Below are positions 6,865-13,824 of a stretch of 15,632 bases of DNA, one piece after another. Under the pieces are notes generated by a model that saw only the letters and a program-made list of their open reading frames with translations, ran no database searches and was not told the origin of the DNA. The DNA is taken from contig JBBSOW010000071.1 of NCBI GenBank assembly GCA_038259365.1, forward strand, positions 1-15,632, given 5' to 3'. Each line of letters begins with the position of its first letter. The first letter of the stretch is position 1. The position numbers were made by a program, and so were the translations under genes. The stretch is from JBBSOW01 sp038259365 (GTDB taxonomy: Bacteria; Actinomycetota; Actinomycetes; Propionibacteriales; Propionibacteriaceae).

Positions 6865-8559
6865 GTGAAGAGACACAAAGCTCTGCTGGCCGCAGTGGCC
6901 GCCTGCGTTCTCATGCTGGGCGCCTGCGGTGGCGGGGGTGCTGGTGGCGCCGACGAAGCCCCCGCGGGCAACGAGCCATCGCAAGCGTCGACCACCGCCC
7001 AGGACGTCAACCCCCAGGAGCCCGCCAGCCTGGCTCCCGGTGGTGAGCTGCGTCTAGCCATTTCGGATTTCGCGGCGAACTGGAACCCGCTGCACGTCGA
7101 TGGCAACCGGGCCGATTACAGGCAGGTGCGCGAGCCCCTCCTGCCGGCGCTGTTCACCTACAACGCCAAGGGCGTCCCCGCCCCCAATCCGGACTTCCTG
7201 GTCTCCGCCGAGGCGACCAGCCAGGAGCCGACCGTGATCAACTACAAGCTCAATCCGGACGCGGTGTGGGGGGACGGTTCCCCCGTCGACGGCGATGACA
7301 TGTTAGCGGTCTGGAAGGCCTGCAACGGCAAGAACAAGAAGTTCAACTGCGCCTCGACCGAGCAGTACTCCGAGATCGAAGACATCACCATGGGTTCGGA
7401 CAAGACCGATGTCACCGTCACCTACGCCTCGCCGTTCCCGGATTGGAGCCAGGCGTACGGCTTCGACGCCCTGGTCAAGGCCGAGAGCGTCGCCGATGAG
7501 AAAACCTTCAACGAGGGCTGGAGCGAGCTCAAGCCCGAGTGGCTATCGGGTCCCTTCATGATCGATTCGTTCAACAAGACCCAGAAGGTGATGACTCTGG
7601 TCCCCAACGACGAGTGGTGGGGTAAGAAGCCGGTGCTGGACAAGGTGGTCTGGAACGGGATCGCCCCAGACGCGACCGCTCAGGCGTTTGCCAATAACGA
7701 GATCGACGCGTTCGACATCGGTTCCGATCCGGACGCCTACCAGCGGGCTACCGGGGTGGCTGACGCGCAGGTGCGCAAGGCCGGCGGGCCCAACTTCCGG
7801 CACTTCACGTTCAACTCCAAAGCCGGTCTGATCAAGGACAAGACCATTCGGCAAGCCATCGTCTACGGCCTGGACCGGGAGGCCATCGGCGCCAGCGACC
7901 TGGCGGGTATCGACTGGCCGGTGAAGCCGTTGAACAACCACGTGTTCTTGGAAAGCCAGGAGGGTTTCGTGGACACCGCGGAGCTGACCGGACTGAAGTA
8001 TGACCCGGAGAAGGCGAAGTCCACCCTGGAGGAGGCCGGCTGGAAGGCCGGCGGCGATGGGGTCCGAGAAAGGGACGGCGAGAAGCTGGTCGTCAAGTTC
8101 ACCCAGATCGCGACCGTGCAGGCGTCGGAGAACGAGGGGCTGCAAGCCCAGGCTCAGTTGAAGGAGGTGGGCATCCAGCTTGATATCGTCACCATCCCGG
8201 TCGACAAATTCTCCTCCACCCTGAGCGGCCACGAGTTCGAGATCATTGCCTTCTCCTGGATCGGGACACAGTATCCGTTCAGTGGGATCAAACAGCTCTA
8301 CGGCACCGGGTCCGAGAGTAACTACGCCCAGCTGTCCATGCCGGAGGTGGACGAGTTGGCCAAGCAGATCGCGGTCGAGACCGATAAGGCGAAGCGGATC
8401 GAGCTGGCTAATCGGGCCGATAGGATTATCTGGGAAAACGTGCACACCCTGCCGCTGTATCAGCGTCCCGAGCTGTGGGCCACCAAGTCGAAGCTCGCCA
8501 ACTTTGGCGCGGTCGGCCTGAGCACCCGATCCTGGGAGAAGATGGGCTACATGAAGTAG
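6865..8559 (+). CDS. Peptide-binding lipoprotein of the ABC importer (SBP family 5)
   Basis: 564 aa. The start is GTG at 6865, chosen because GGAGGA lies at 6856-6861 and the product then begins with a clean lipoprotein signal: basic MKRHK, a hydrophobic stretch, and lipobox LGAC with Cys21. The in-frame GTG at 6829 would add 12 residues before the signal and lies inside a hairpin. A Gly/Ala/Pro/Gln-rich linker (about 22-60) follows, then the SBP_bac_5 fold starting near GGELRLAISDFAANWNPLH and containing YKLNPDAVWGDGSPVDGDD (typical 'W.DG.P.ta.D' element). The protein would be anchored on the outer face of the membrane and hand peptides to the permease pair. It is last in the operon, after 109 bp. 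The exact substrate is unknown; di/oligopeptides are the family default. Confidence 0.92.
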   Translation: MKRHKALLAAVAACVLMLGACGGGGAGGADEAPAGNEPSQASTTAQDVNPQEPASLAPGGELRLAISDFAANWNPLHVDGNRADYRQVREPLLPALFTYNAKGVPAPNPDFLVSAEATSQEPTVINYKLNPDAVWGDGSPVDGDDMLAVWKACNGKNKKFNCASTEQYSEIEDITMGSDKTDVTVTYASPFPDWSQAYGFDALVKAESVADEKTFNEGWSELKPEWLSGPFMIDSFNKTQKVMTLVPNDEWWGKKPVLDKVVWNGIAPDATAQAFANNEIDAFDIGSDPDAYQRATGVADAQVRKAGGPNFRHFTFNSKAGLIKDKTIRQAIVYGLDREAIGASDLAGIDWPVKPLNNHVFLESQEGFVDTAELTGLKYDPEKAKSTLEEAGWKAGGDGVRERDGEKLVVKFTQIATVQASENEGLQAQAQLKEVGIQLDIVTIPVDKFSSTLSGHEFEIIAFSWIGTQYPFSGIKQLYGTGSESNYAQLSMPEVDELAKQIAVETDKAKRIELANRADRIIWENVHTLPLYQRPELWATKSKLANFGAVGLSTRSWEKMGYMK

Positions 8560-8577
8560 CAGACGAGGCAACGACTC

Positions 8578-8614
8578 GATAGAGAGCCGTGAGGCACACT
8601 GCGCAGGCTCTATC
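8578..8614 (+). terminator. Hairpin downstream of the peptide transporter operon, candidate terminator
   Basis: GATAGAG-AG-CC (8578-8588, including a two-base bulge) pairs with GGCTCTATC (8606-8614), a nine-base-pair stem around a 17-base loop, 18 bp after the binding-protein stop. No U tract follows, but actinobacterial terminators often lack one. It could also be a leader structure for the hydrolase gene. Confidence 0.45.
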
Positions 8615-8659
8615 AAGTCCGGCAGTATCAAAATCGCGCCTCTCGGCCTCCTATCCCTC

Positions 8660-9598
8660 ATGAACAATCAATCGCATTCAGCGACCCATCCGTCAGCGGT
8701 GCGCCTTGTTCACGAACGGCTGCTGACGGACAACCAGATGGTGTCCTCAACGGTGCGAACGCGCGACGGGGCGGCGGTGAACGTCGCCGAGTCGGGAACC
8801 GGGCCACCGGTCGTCTTCATTCACGGCTCCGGCAGCCCAGGGCTGTTCTGGCTCCCCCTACTGCGAGAGCTCAAGGGCATGCGAGCGATCGTCGTCGACC
8901 GTCCGGGCTTCGGCCTCAGCGATCCGGTCGCCGCCGAAGGCAGCAACCAGGATTCGGCGGTGGGGTGGATAGATCGCCTGCTCGACGCCTTGGAGCTTCA
9001 CCAGGCGATCCTGGTCGGGCATTCGATGGGCGGACTGTGGGCGCTACATTTTGCCCTGGCCCGTCCCGAACGAGTGCGGGGGTTGAGCATGATCGGTGCT
9101 CCCTCGCTTCCCGGCACTCGCGCGCCGTTGCCGTACCGGCTGATGGGCACGCCCGGCGTCGGCGCGCTGATCGCCCGGCAGCCCGAAACTCCGAAGTCCT
9201 TCCACCAGTTCGCGAACATGGTTGGCGAGGGGACCACTGTCGGTAACCACCCCGACCTGGTGGACCTCATGGTGACGGTGGGCAACGACCGCGTCGCGCG
9301 TCGCGCCCTCCATCGAGAGGTACGTGCGCTGCTTTCACCCTGGGCGCTTGTTAGCTCAACCGGTTTTCGTCGTGCCGCTCATGTCACCGAAACGCAGTTG
9401 CAAAAGCTCGCGGTGCCGACGCTTCTGATCGGGGGCGAACACGATCCCGTGGGGAAGGCCGACGTAGCCCGTAGGCTTCAGGCGCTCATTCCCGGCGCCG
9501 AGCTTGAACTGGTGGAGGGCGGGCACGCTCCTTGGCTGGGGCAGGCCGCGCAAGTCGCCGCCGCGCTCAACACGTGGGTCCGAAAGCTGACCGCCTAG
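8660..9598 (+). CDS. Alpha/beta hydrolase-fold protein
   Basis: 312 aa from ATG at 8660. The fold is clear: oxyanion-hole HGSG (55-58), nucleophile elbow GHSMGG with Ser122, acid Asp262 in GGEHDPVG, and base His289 in EGGHAPW, all correctly ordered. A cap region lies between about 150 and 245. No signal peptide is seen, so it is probably cytoplasmic. The substrate is not readable: the fold includes esterases, lactonases, C-C hydrolases, haloalkane dehalogenases and haloperoxidase-like enzymes. The start is uncertain, since no ribosome binding site precedes ATG 8660; the in-frame ATG at 8738 starts just before the first strand and would give 286 aa. It lies 100 bp downstream of the transporter on the same strand, separated by a hairpin, so a functional link is not established. 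Confidence 0.88.
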   Translation: MNNQSHSATHPSAVRLVHERLLTDNQMVSSTVRTRDGAAVNVAESGTGPPVVFIHGSGSPGLFWLPLLRELKGMRAIVVDRPGFGLSDPVAAEGSNQDSAVGWIDRLLDALELHQAILVGHSMGGLWALHFALARPERVRGLSMIGAPSLPGTRAPLPYRLMGTPGVGALIARQPETPKSFHQFANMVGEGTTVGNHPDLVDLMVTVGNDRVARRALHREVRALLSPWALVSSTGFRRAAHVTETQLQKLAVPTLLIGGEHDPVGKADVARRLQALIPGAELELVEGGHAPWLGQAAQVAAALNTWVRKLTA

Positions 9599-9681
9599 CT
9601 GCCAGACTCGGCTGGTCGCAGACTATTGTCGGCGCTCAGATGTATCGAAACCACCCAACGAGGCCCCCACAGGTGTCTTGC

Positions 9682-9687
9682 TAGATC
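9682..9687 (+). promoter_or_regulatory. Possible -10 element ahead of the Gmad2-LysM gene
   Basis: TAGATC lies 17 bp upstream of the start codon at 9705 and 6 bp before the AAGGAG ribosome binding site. It is a five-of-six match to the actinobacterial -10 pattern and no -35 box is evident. Confidence 0.25.
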
Positions 9688-9704
9688 AACTATAAGGAGT
9701 GTTG

Positions 9705-10193
9705 ATGTCCATCACCGTCCAGCAGCCTCAGCCGTACGACCTCGTCGGAGACGTGGTCAGGATCGCCGGAATGGCGGGCGGAGCATTCGAGGCCAACTAC
9801 GAGTACGAGATCACCGAGGGCCACGACTACGTGGCGGGCAACTTCATGGCCGGCGACGGAGTGGGTGGCCACGGCCAGTTCCAGACCGAGGCCGATGTGT
9901 CCAGCGCCTCGTTCACGCTCAGCTTGGCGTTCCTGCACGTGTTCCACAGCTCGGCTCGCGACGGCAGCCGGATCGATGAAGTTATCGTGCCGGTGCTGAT
10001 CGGGTCGCAGATCGTGCCCGGTTACACCGTCTACAACGAGTACGAGGTGCGATCCGGCGACACGTTGTGGTCCATCGCCGCCGCGCAGCTGGGCTCGGGC
10101 TCGGACTACCCGTTGCTCGTGGCGGCCAACGTGCATACGATCCCCGACCCCGACGTCATCTCCCCCGGGCAGATCATCCGCATCCCGCGCTAA
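9705..10193 (+). CDS. Gmad2-like immunoglobulin fold plus LysM domain protein
   Basis: 162 aa. The start is ATG at 9705 because AAGGAG at 9694-9699 is ideally spaced. Residues 1-100 look like a Gmad2-type beta-sandwich: ITVQQPQPYDLVGDVVRIAG opens it, and ASFTLSLAFLHVFHSSARDG is the typical later strand. Residues 112-162 are a LysM module (YEVRSGDTLWSIAAAQLGSG through ISPGQIIRIPR), which in other proteins binds N-acetylglucosamine glycans such as peptidoglycan. There is no recognisable signal peptide or membrane segment, although a wall-binding role would require export; it may stay inside or leave by another route. No partner gene adjoins it. The architecture is seen in actinobacteria, but its function is not established. 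Confidence 0.85.
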   Translation: MSITVQQPQPYDLVGDVVRIAGMAGGAFEANYEYEITEGHDYVAGNFMAGDGVGGHGQFQTEADVSSASFTLSLAFLHVFHSSARDGSRIDEVIVPVLIGSQIVPGYTVYNEYEVRSGDTLWSIAAAQLGSGSDYPLLVAANVHTIPDPDVISPGQIIRIPR

Positions 10194-10219
10194 GCCTCAG
10201 ATCGAGAGCCACCCCGTGA

Positions 10220-10246
10220 CGACGGACAGGCGTTCGCCTGGCGTCG
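10220..10246. terminator. Candidate two-way terminator hairpin between convergent genes
   Basis: CAGGCG (10227-10232) and CGCCTG (10235-10240) form a perfect stem with a TT loop, extended by CGACG (10220-10224) pairing with CGTCG (10242-10246) across a small GA/G internal loop. It lies between the plus-strand LysM gene end (10193) and the minus-strand gene end (10291), and reads as a hairpin on either strand. There is no T run on either side. Confidence 0.5.
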
Positions 10247-10290
10247 GGAGATGAAGCGGCTGGTGTCACCCAGTGCACCCCGCGAGGTTG

Positions 10291-11205
10291 TCAGCCCCGG
10301 CGAATCACCGTTCGGGCGGTGGCCGCGACGGCCAGGTCGGTGCCCGTCACCAGCCAGCCGGCGTTTCGATCGAAGTCCTTGGTGCCCAACGGAAGTCGCG
10401 CGATGATGTGTTGCAGCAAGGCGTGGGGATCGTGGCGGGTGCGGACACCGGCCGCGGTCTGCGCGAGCCTGCCCTTCCGGACCGAACCCAGGCCGAGCGC
10501 TCGCGCGGTGTCGCGGACCACGGCGACCGGCGGCGTCAGGTCTTCCCTGTTGGCCTTGCCGATCCACCACGTCGTGATGCCCGCGCGCTTGGCGAACTGC
10601 TCGACCAGCCTGGGCGGCAGGTAGCCCGCGGAGGTCAGCGCCACCCCGTCGCCGACGAGGTTGAGGAGAACCTGGTAGGCCTCAGTCAGGCGGCCCGCCT
10701 CGATCTTGAGCACATGGTCCCAGCCGTCGCCGAAGTCGTACTCGTACCAGATCGCGTCGCCCTCGGCGCCGACCAGCTGGTCGAGGCGGACGTCATCCTC
10801 CAACACGCCATCCTCGCCCTCGTCGAGGTCGACGGCGGTGACGAAGTACGCCGACCGGTGGTCTTGGCCGGTCCGGAAGCGGTGCAGATGGGAGTCGGTC
10901 CAGCCCATCGCCGCTTGGATGACCTCGTGCACCCGGGGCAGCGTCAGGTCCCCGGGCAGTTCGAGGCGGCGCCACACCGGCGGCTTGGCGCCGCGCAGAT
11001 CCAGCCGCAGGCGAAATCCGGGGACCTCCGCGGGCACGGGGCTTAGCTCGGGCTCCGCCGAGGTGTCGAGCCTCTCGAGGATGCTCGAGACGTGTCCGCT
11101 GAGCAGAGCATCGAGGAGGGCTCGGTGATCGGCGGTTGTGCCGTCCGCCATCAGCCGCTTGACCAGACCCTCGACATCACCTGACTTGTCCACGAACTCA
11201 GTCAA
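10291..11205 (-). CDS. pRiA4b ORF-3 family protein, apparently lacking an internal segment
   Basis: 304 aa. The pRiA4b ORF-3 domain is clear: FRLRLDLRGAKPPVWRRLEL (64-83), HEVIQAAMGWTDSHLHRF (93-110) and WYEYDFGDGWDHVLKIE (153-169). Family members usually continue with a Cys-containing 'C..G.R.cPPED.GG.GY' stretch; here the sequence passes directly into AGRLTEAYQVLLNLVGDGVA and then GYLPPRLVEQF, which resembles the C-terminal half of longer actinobacterial members. That half also contains WWIGKANREDLTPPVAVVRD (213-232) and stops early. The start is uncertain: TTG at 11205 follows an in-frame TGA with no good ribosome binding site; GTG at 11193 and ATG at 11151 are alternatives. The role of this family is unknown, and the gene may be decaying. 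Confidence 0.75.
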   Translation of the reverse strand: MTEFVDKSGDVEGLVKRLMADGTTADHRALLDALLSGHVSSILERLDTSAEPELSPVPAEVPGFRLRLDLRGAKPPVWRRLELPGDLTLPRVHEVIQAAMGWTDSHLHRFRTGQDHRSAYFVTAVDLDEGEDGVLEDDVRLDQLVGAEGDAIWYEYDFGDGWDHVLKIEAGRLTEAYQVLLNLVGDGVALTSAGYLPPRLVEQFAKRAGITTWWIGKANREDLTPPVAVVRDTARALGLGSVRKGRLAQTAAGVRTRHDPHALLQHIIARLPLGTKDFDRNAGWLVTGTDLAVAATARTVIRRG

Positions 11206-11279
11206 TCATCTCGACCCGGGCCGACGCCGGCGTCCTCCACCGGATCGAGAGGTCAGACTTGCGGAGGTGCCGTCGCCGG

Positions 11280-12038
11280 TCAGGACTCCGTCGAGCGCCC
11301 TTCGCCGCGGCCGCTCACTTCCACGAGACGGGTCAGGGCATCGATCTTGGCTTCCAAGCTCGCGACCTGAACCGCCGTCGCCTCACCGTGCTCCTGTTCC
11401 TCGGCCACGGCGTCGACGAGCCACGAGGCCAGCGTCGCGGTCACCGAGCCGAGGAGGGCGATACCCGCCACCATCAGCGCGACCGCCACCACCCTGCCGA
11501 GCCCCGTGGTCGGGAAGTGATCGCCGTAGCCGACGGTGGTCATCGTCACCATGGACCACCAGATCGCGTCGCCGAAGGTGACGATGTTGGCGTCGGGGCT
11601 GCCCCGCTCCACGTCCAGCACCGCCAAGGCGGCACAGAAGGCCATCGTCGAGGCACCGCCAGCAATGTAGATCGCGACTCGGCCGTGCAACCGAGTCCGC
11701 GCGCGCTGGTTCAACGTCGTGAGGAGCGGCACGAGCTGCAGCAGCCGCAATGGTCTCAACAGCGGTAGCGCGATGATCAACAGGTCGTACCAGTGCTTGA
11801 CCAGGTAGCTGCCTCGGTCCTCGGCCAACGCCACCCGAACCACGAGGTCGGTGACGAAGAACGCCCAGGTCACCCAAGTCAGCGCCTCACACGCATACCG
11901 GATCCCGGCCGGGAGTTGAGGAGCCAAGATGGGGATCGCGTAGGCGGCCAGGAACACGACCGCCACGATCATCAGGGGCCAATCGACGACTCGTTCCCAC
12001 CGAAGGCGTCGGCTCTCGCGGCTCGGGGCTGGTGTCAT
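11280..12038 (-). CDS. Voltage-gated-type potassium channel, six transmembrane segments
   Basis: 252 aa from ATG at 12038. A longer frame would overlap the divergent SDR gene and its extra residues look non-coding. Segments: S1 (about 20-38), S2 (51-72), S3/S4 (83-108) with the Arg-bearing RPLRLLQLVPLLTTLNQRAR (95-114), S5 (121-142), pore helix NIVTFGDAIWWSMVTMTT, selectivity filter TVGYGD (168-173), S6 (180-208). A helical, probably coiled-coil tail follows (212-240, containing QVASLEAKIDALTRLVEV), likely for tetramer assembly. There are few positive charges in S4 compared with strongly voltage-gated Kv channels. It would conduct K+ across the cell membrane as a tetramer. It stands alone, 81 bp from the divergent SDR gene. 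Confidence 0.92.
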   Translation of the reverse strand: MTPAPSRESRRLRWERVVDWPLMIVAVVFLAAYAIPILAPQLPAGIRYACEALTWVTWAFFVTDLVVRVALAEDRGSYLVKHWYDLLIIALPLLRPLRLLQLVPLLTTLNQRARTRLHGRVAIYIAGGASTMAFCAALAVLDVERGSPDANIVTFGDAIWWSMVTMTTVGYGDHFPTTGLGRVVAVALMVAGIALLGSVTATLASWLVDAVAEEQEHGEATAVQVASLEAKIDALTRLVEVSGRGEGRSTES

Positions 12039-12086
12039 TCGTCCATCATCACGCGGTGACGACGCGAACGTCCCCGCGACACCCGC

Positions 12087-12092
12087 TAGCCT
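12087..12092 (+). promoter_or_regulatory. Possible -10 element for the SDR gene in the divergent K+ channel/SDR region
   Basis: TAGCCT fits TANNNT and lies 27 bp before the SDR ATG, compatible with a short leader carrying the GGAG at 12112-12115. It overlaps the palindrome GCTAGC (12085-12090), so a -10-like TAGCGG also reads on the opposite strand toward the K+ channel. The whole divergent region is only 81 bp. Confidence 0.35.
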
Positions 12093-12119
12093 CACCTCAT
12101 CGACAGCGATTGGAGACCT

Positions 12120-12932
12120 ATGGCAGACAGGTTCACCGGCAAAACGGTCATCGTGACCGGCTCGGGTTCGGGGATCGGCGCTCAGACGGTGCGGCGCTTC
12201 GCCGCCGAGGGGGCCGACGTCGTGGTGTGTGACATCGACGAGGCCAAGGCCCGAGCCGTCGCCGAGACGATCCCGGGTAGCCTGGCCCACCCCGTCGACG
12301 TCACCCGCCGCGACTCCCTACAGACGCTGATCGAGGCCACGATCGAGCGGTTCGGGCCCATCGACGTGTGGGTGAACAACGCCATGACGTGCGGTCCGCC
12401 CTCGCTGCTGGAGATCACCGAGGAACAAATCCACACCGACCTCGACACCAACCTCGTCGGGCCGCTGCTGGCCGCCCAGTTGATCATTCCGGGCATGATC
12501 GCGGCCGGCGGCGGCGTCATCTTGAACCTGGCTTCGGTGAACGCCCTAGCCTACTTCGGCAACTCCGCCTACTCGGCCGCCAAGGCGGGCCTGATCAGCC
12601 TCACCCGCTCCATCAGCGTCGAGTTCGGCCGCCACGGCATCCGTTGCGCCGGAGTCGCCCCGGGCACCGTGCACACCGAGTCCTGGCAGGCGAACCTGGC
12701 CGTCGATCCCGACGCGCTCGTGCGAGCCGCCCGGCACTATCCGCTCGGCCGGGTGGGCCAACCCGACGACATCGCCAGCGCCCTGCTGTTCCTGGCCAGC
12801 GACGAAGCCTCGTGGATCACCGGCGAAATCCTGCGCGTCGACGGGGGGCTCCTGGCCAGCAACATGGCCTTCACCGAACGGCTCCTCGAGGCCGTCGAAA
12901 GCAGGGTCGGCAGCGAGCCCACCGAAGACTAA
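12120..12932 (+). CDS. SDR family oxidoreductase
   Basis: 270 aa from ATG at 12120 with GGAG at 12112-12115. It is a classical short-chain dehydrogenase/reductase: cofactor motif TGSGSGIG (13-20), Asp38 at the end of the second strand (favours NAD(H) over NADP(H)), catalytic Asn111, Ser139, Tyr151 and Lys155 (YSAAK), and the PG motif at 181-182. The usual NNAG motif reads NNAM (86-89). The C-terminal ITGEILRVDGGLLASN is typical of FabG-like members. It would oxidise or reduce an alcohol/ketone substrate that cannot be inferred. It is divergent from the K+ channel gene and 174 bp ahead of the acidic-protein gene, which has its own promoter, so it is probably transcribed alone. Confidence 0.92.
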   Translation: MADRFTGKTVIVTGSGSGIGAQTVRRFAAEGADVVVCDIDEAKARAVAETIPGSLAHPVDVTRRDSLQTLIEATIERFGPIDVWVNNAMTCGPPSLLEITEEQIHTDLDTNLVGPLLAAQLIIPGMIAAGGGVILNLASVNALAYFGNSAYSAAKAGLISLTRSISVEFGRHGIRCAGVAPGTVHTESWQANLAVDPDALVRAARHYPLGRVGQPDDIASALLFLASDEASWITGEILRVDGGLLASNMAFTERLLEAVESRVGSEPTED

Positions 12933-13094
12933 GACGCTGCAGAGCGGCCCGGCCCAGCCCCTCACCGTTCGTAGCGATCCGGCGGGAGTATTGACGGCCG
13001 ACCGTGCGTGGGCCGAGCTTGACCTGCCCGTGCGGGCGCGGTCGACCCGGCCGCGATGCATGGGGCAACCATTCCCCGGCCGACCCGCAGCCGC

Positions 13095-13100
13095 TAGATT
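13095..13100 (+). promoter_or_regulatory. -10 element for a leaderless transcript of the acidic-protein gene
   Basis: TAGATT fits TANNNT and is separated from the ATG at 13107 by six bases (GGGCCC), so transcription would start at or next to the A of the start codon. No purine-rich ribosome binding site exists in the gap. This is the layout of leaderless genes, which are common in actinobacteria. Confidence 0.6.
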
Positions 13101-13106
13101 GGGCCC

Positions 13107-13784
13107 ATGAGTTCACCCAACACCGAATGGAGCGAGGACACTCGCTCGGCCCTGATCACGGCCGGCCGCCAGCTCGCTGAGGCCGTCCTCATCCACGTCG
13201 AGAAGCTGGAACAGCTCAAGGGCGAGGACGATCTGGACAGGGCCGACGCCTCCACCGGCGAGCTGGGCCTGGCTCTCGACCGCTTCGAGGACATTCAACT
13301 CGAATACTGCGGAACCGGATTGCCGTTCCTCGATCTCAGCGAGTCCGACGTCTACGGCGACGACGAGGACGACGACGAGGTCGATGAGGCCGACAGCAGC
13401 GCCGAAGACGTCGAGGCCATCTCGGTGATGTCGCGGATCGATCTCCTGGTCACCGACCACGAGGGGGTGCGCCAAGCGGCCACCGCCGCCGCTCAGCAGA
13501 TCGGCGGAAACGCGCCGGAACACCTGGGCGAGGCCCTCTATAACCTGACCGCGGTGGGCGGCATCAACCAGCTCATGGAGACCCCCGGGATTCGCCCGGT
13601 GGCCGCGCTGACGCTGTTCACCCAGCAGCCGGACCCCTTCACCGGCCACGACATCGACGAGGCCGACATCTCCTCGATCTTCGACCTCGAGACCGCGCCG
13701 GTGCTATTCGCCGCCAGCGACGTCTGGGACGAGTCGAACGAGCCCGACGCAGACGAGCCAACCGGGAACCCCAGCCTCAACTAG
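13107..13784 (+). CDS. Highly acidic protein of unknown function
   Basis: 225 aa from ATG at 13107. I do not recognise the family. Residues 8-65 look like an amphipathic helical region (for example TRSALITAGRQLAEAVLIHV). A run rich in Asp and Glu spans about 79-104 (SDVYGDDEDDDEVDEADSSA), a likely disordered linker. A more ordered second half (about 105-175) contains GVRQAATAAAQQIGGNAPEH and LYNLTAVGGINQLMETPGIR. The last 45 residues are again acidic. There is no signal peptide, membrane segment or enzyme motif. It has a leaderless-type promoter and sits 40 bp ahead of the macrodomain gene, so the two are probably cotranscribed. Codon use and GC match the neighbours, so it looks like a genuine, resident gene. 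Confidence 0.82.
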   Translation: MSSPNTEWSEDTRSALITAGRQLAEAVLIHVEKLEQLKGEDDLDRADASTGELGLALDRFEDIQLEYCGTGLPFLDLSESDVYGDDEDDDEVDEADSSAEDVEAISVMSRIDLLVTDHEGVRQAATAAAQQIGGNAPEHLGEALYNLTAVGGINQLMETPGIRPVAALTLFTQQPDPFTGHDIDEADISSIFDLETAPVLFAASDVWDESNEPDADEPTGNPSLN

Positions 13785-13824
13785 GGGTGGGTCGAACTCG
13801 GGCAGTGGTCACTAGGAGCGAGCC

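Noticed and set aside
12039..12290. N-terminal extension of the K+ channel
   Set aside because: It overlaps the divergent SDR coding region and has no channel-like features; ATG 12038 directly precedes the first segment.
13026..13037. Small GCCCG-TG-CGGGC hairpin between the SDR and acidic-protein genes
   Set aside because: Five base pairs in GC-rich DNA with a two-base loop and about 100 bp from the SDR stop; too weak to call a terminator.
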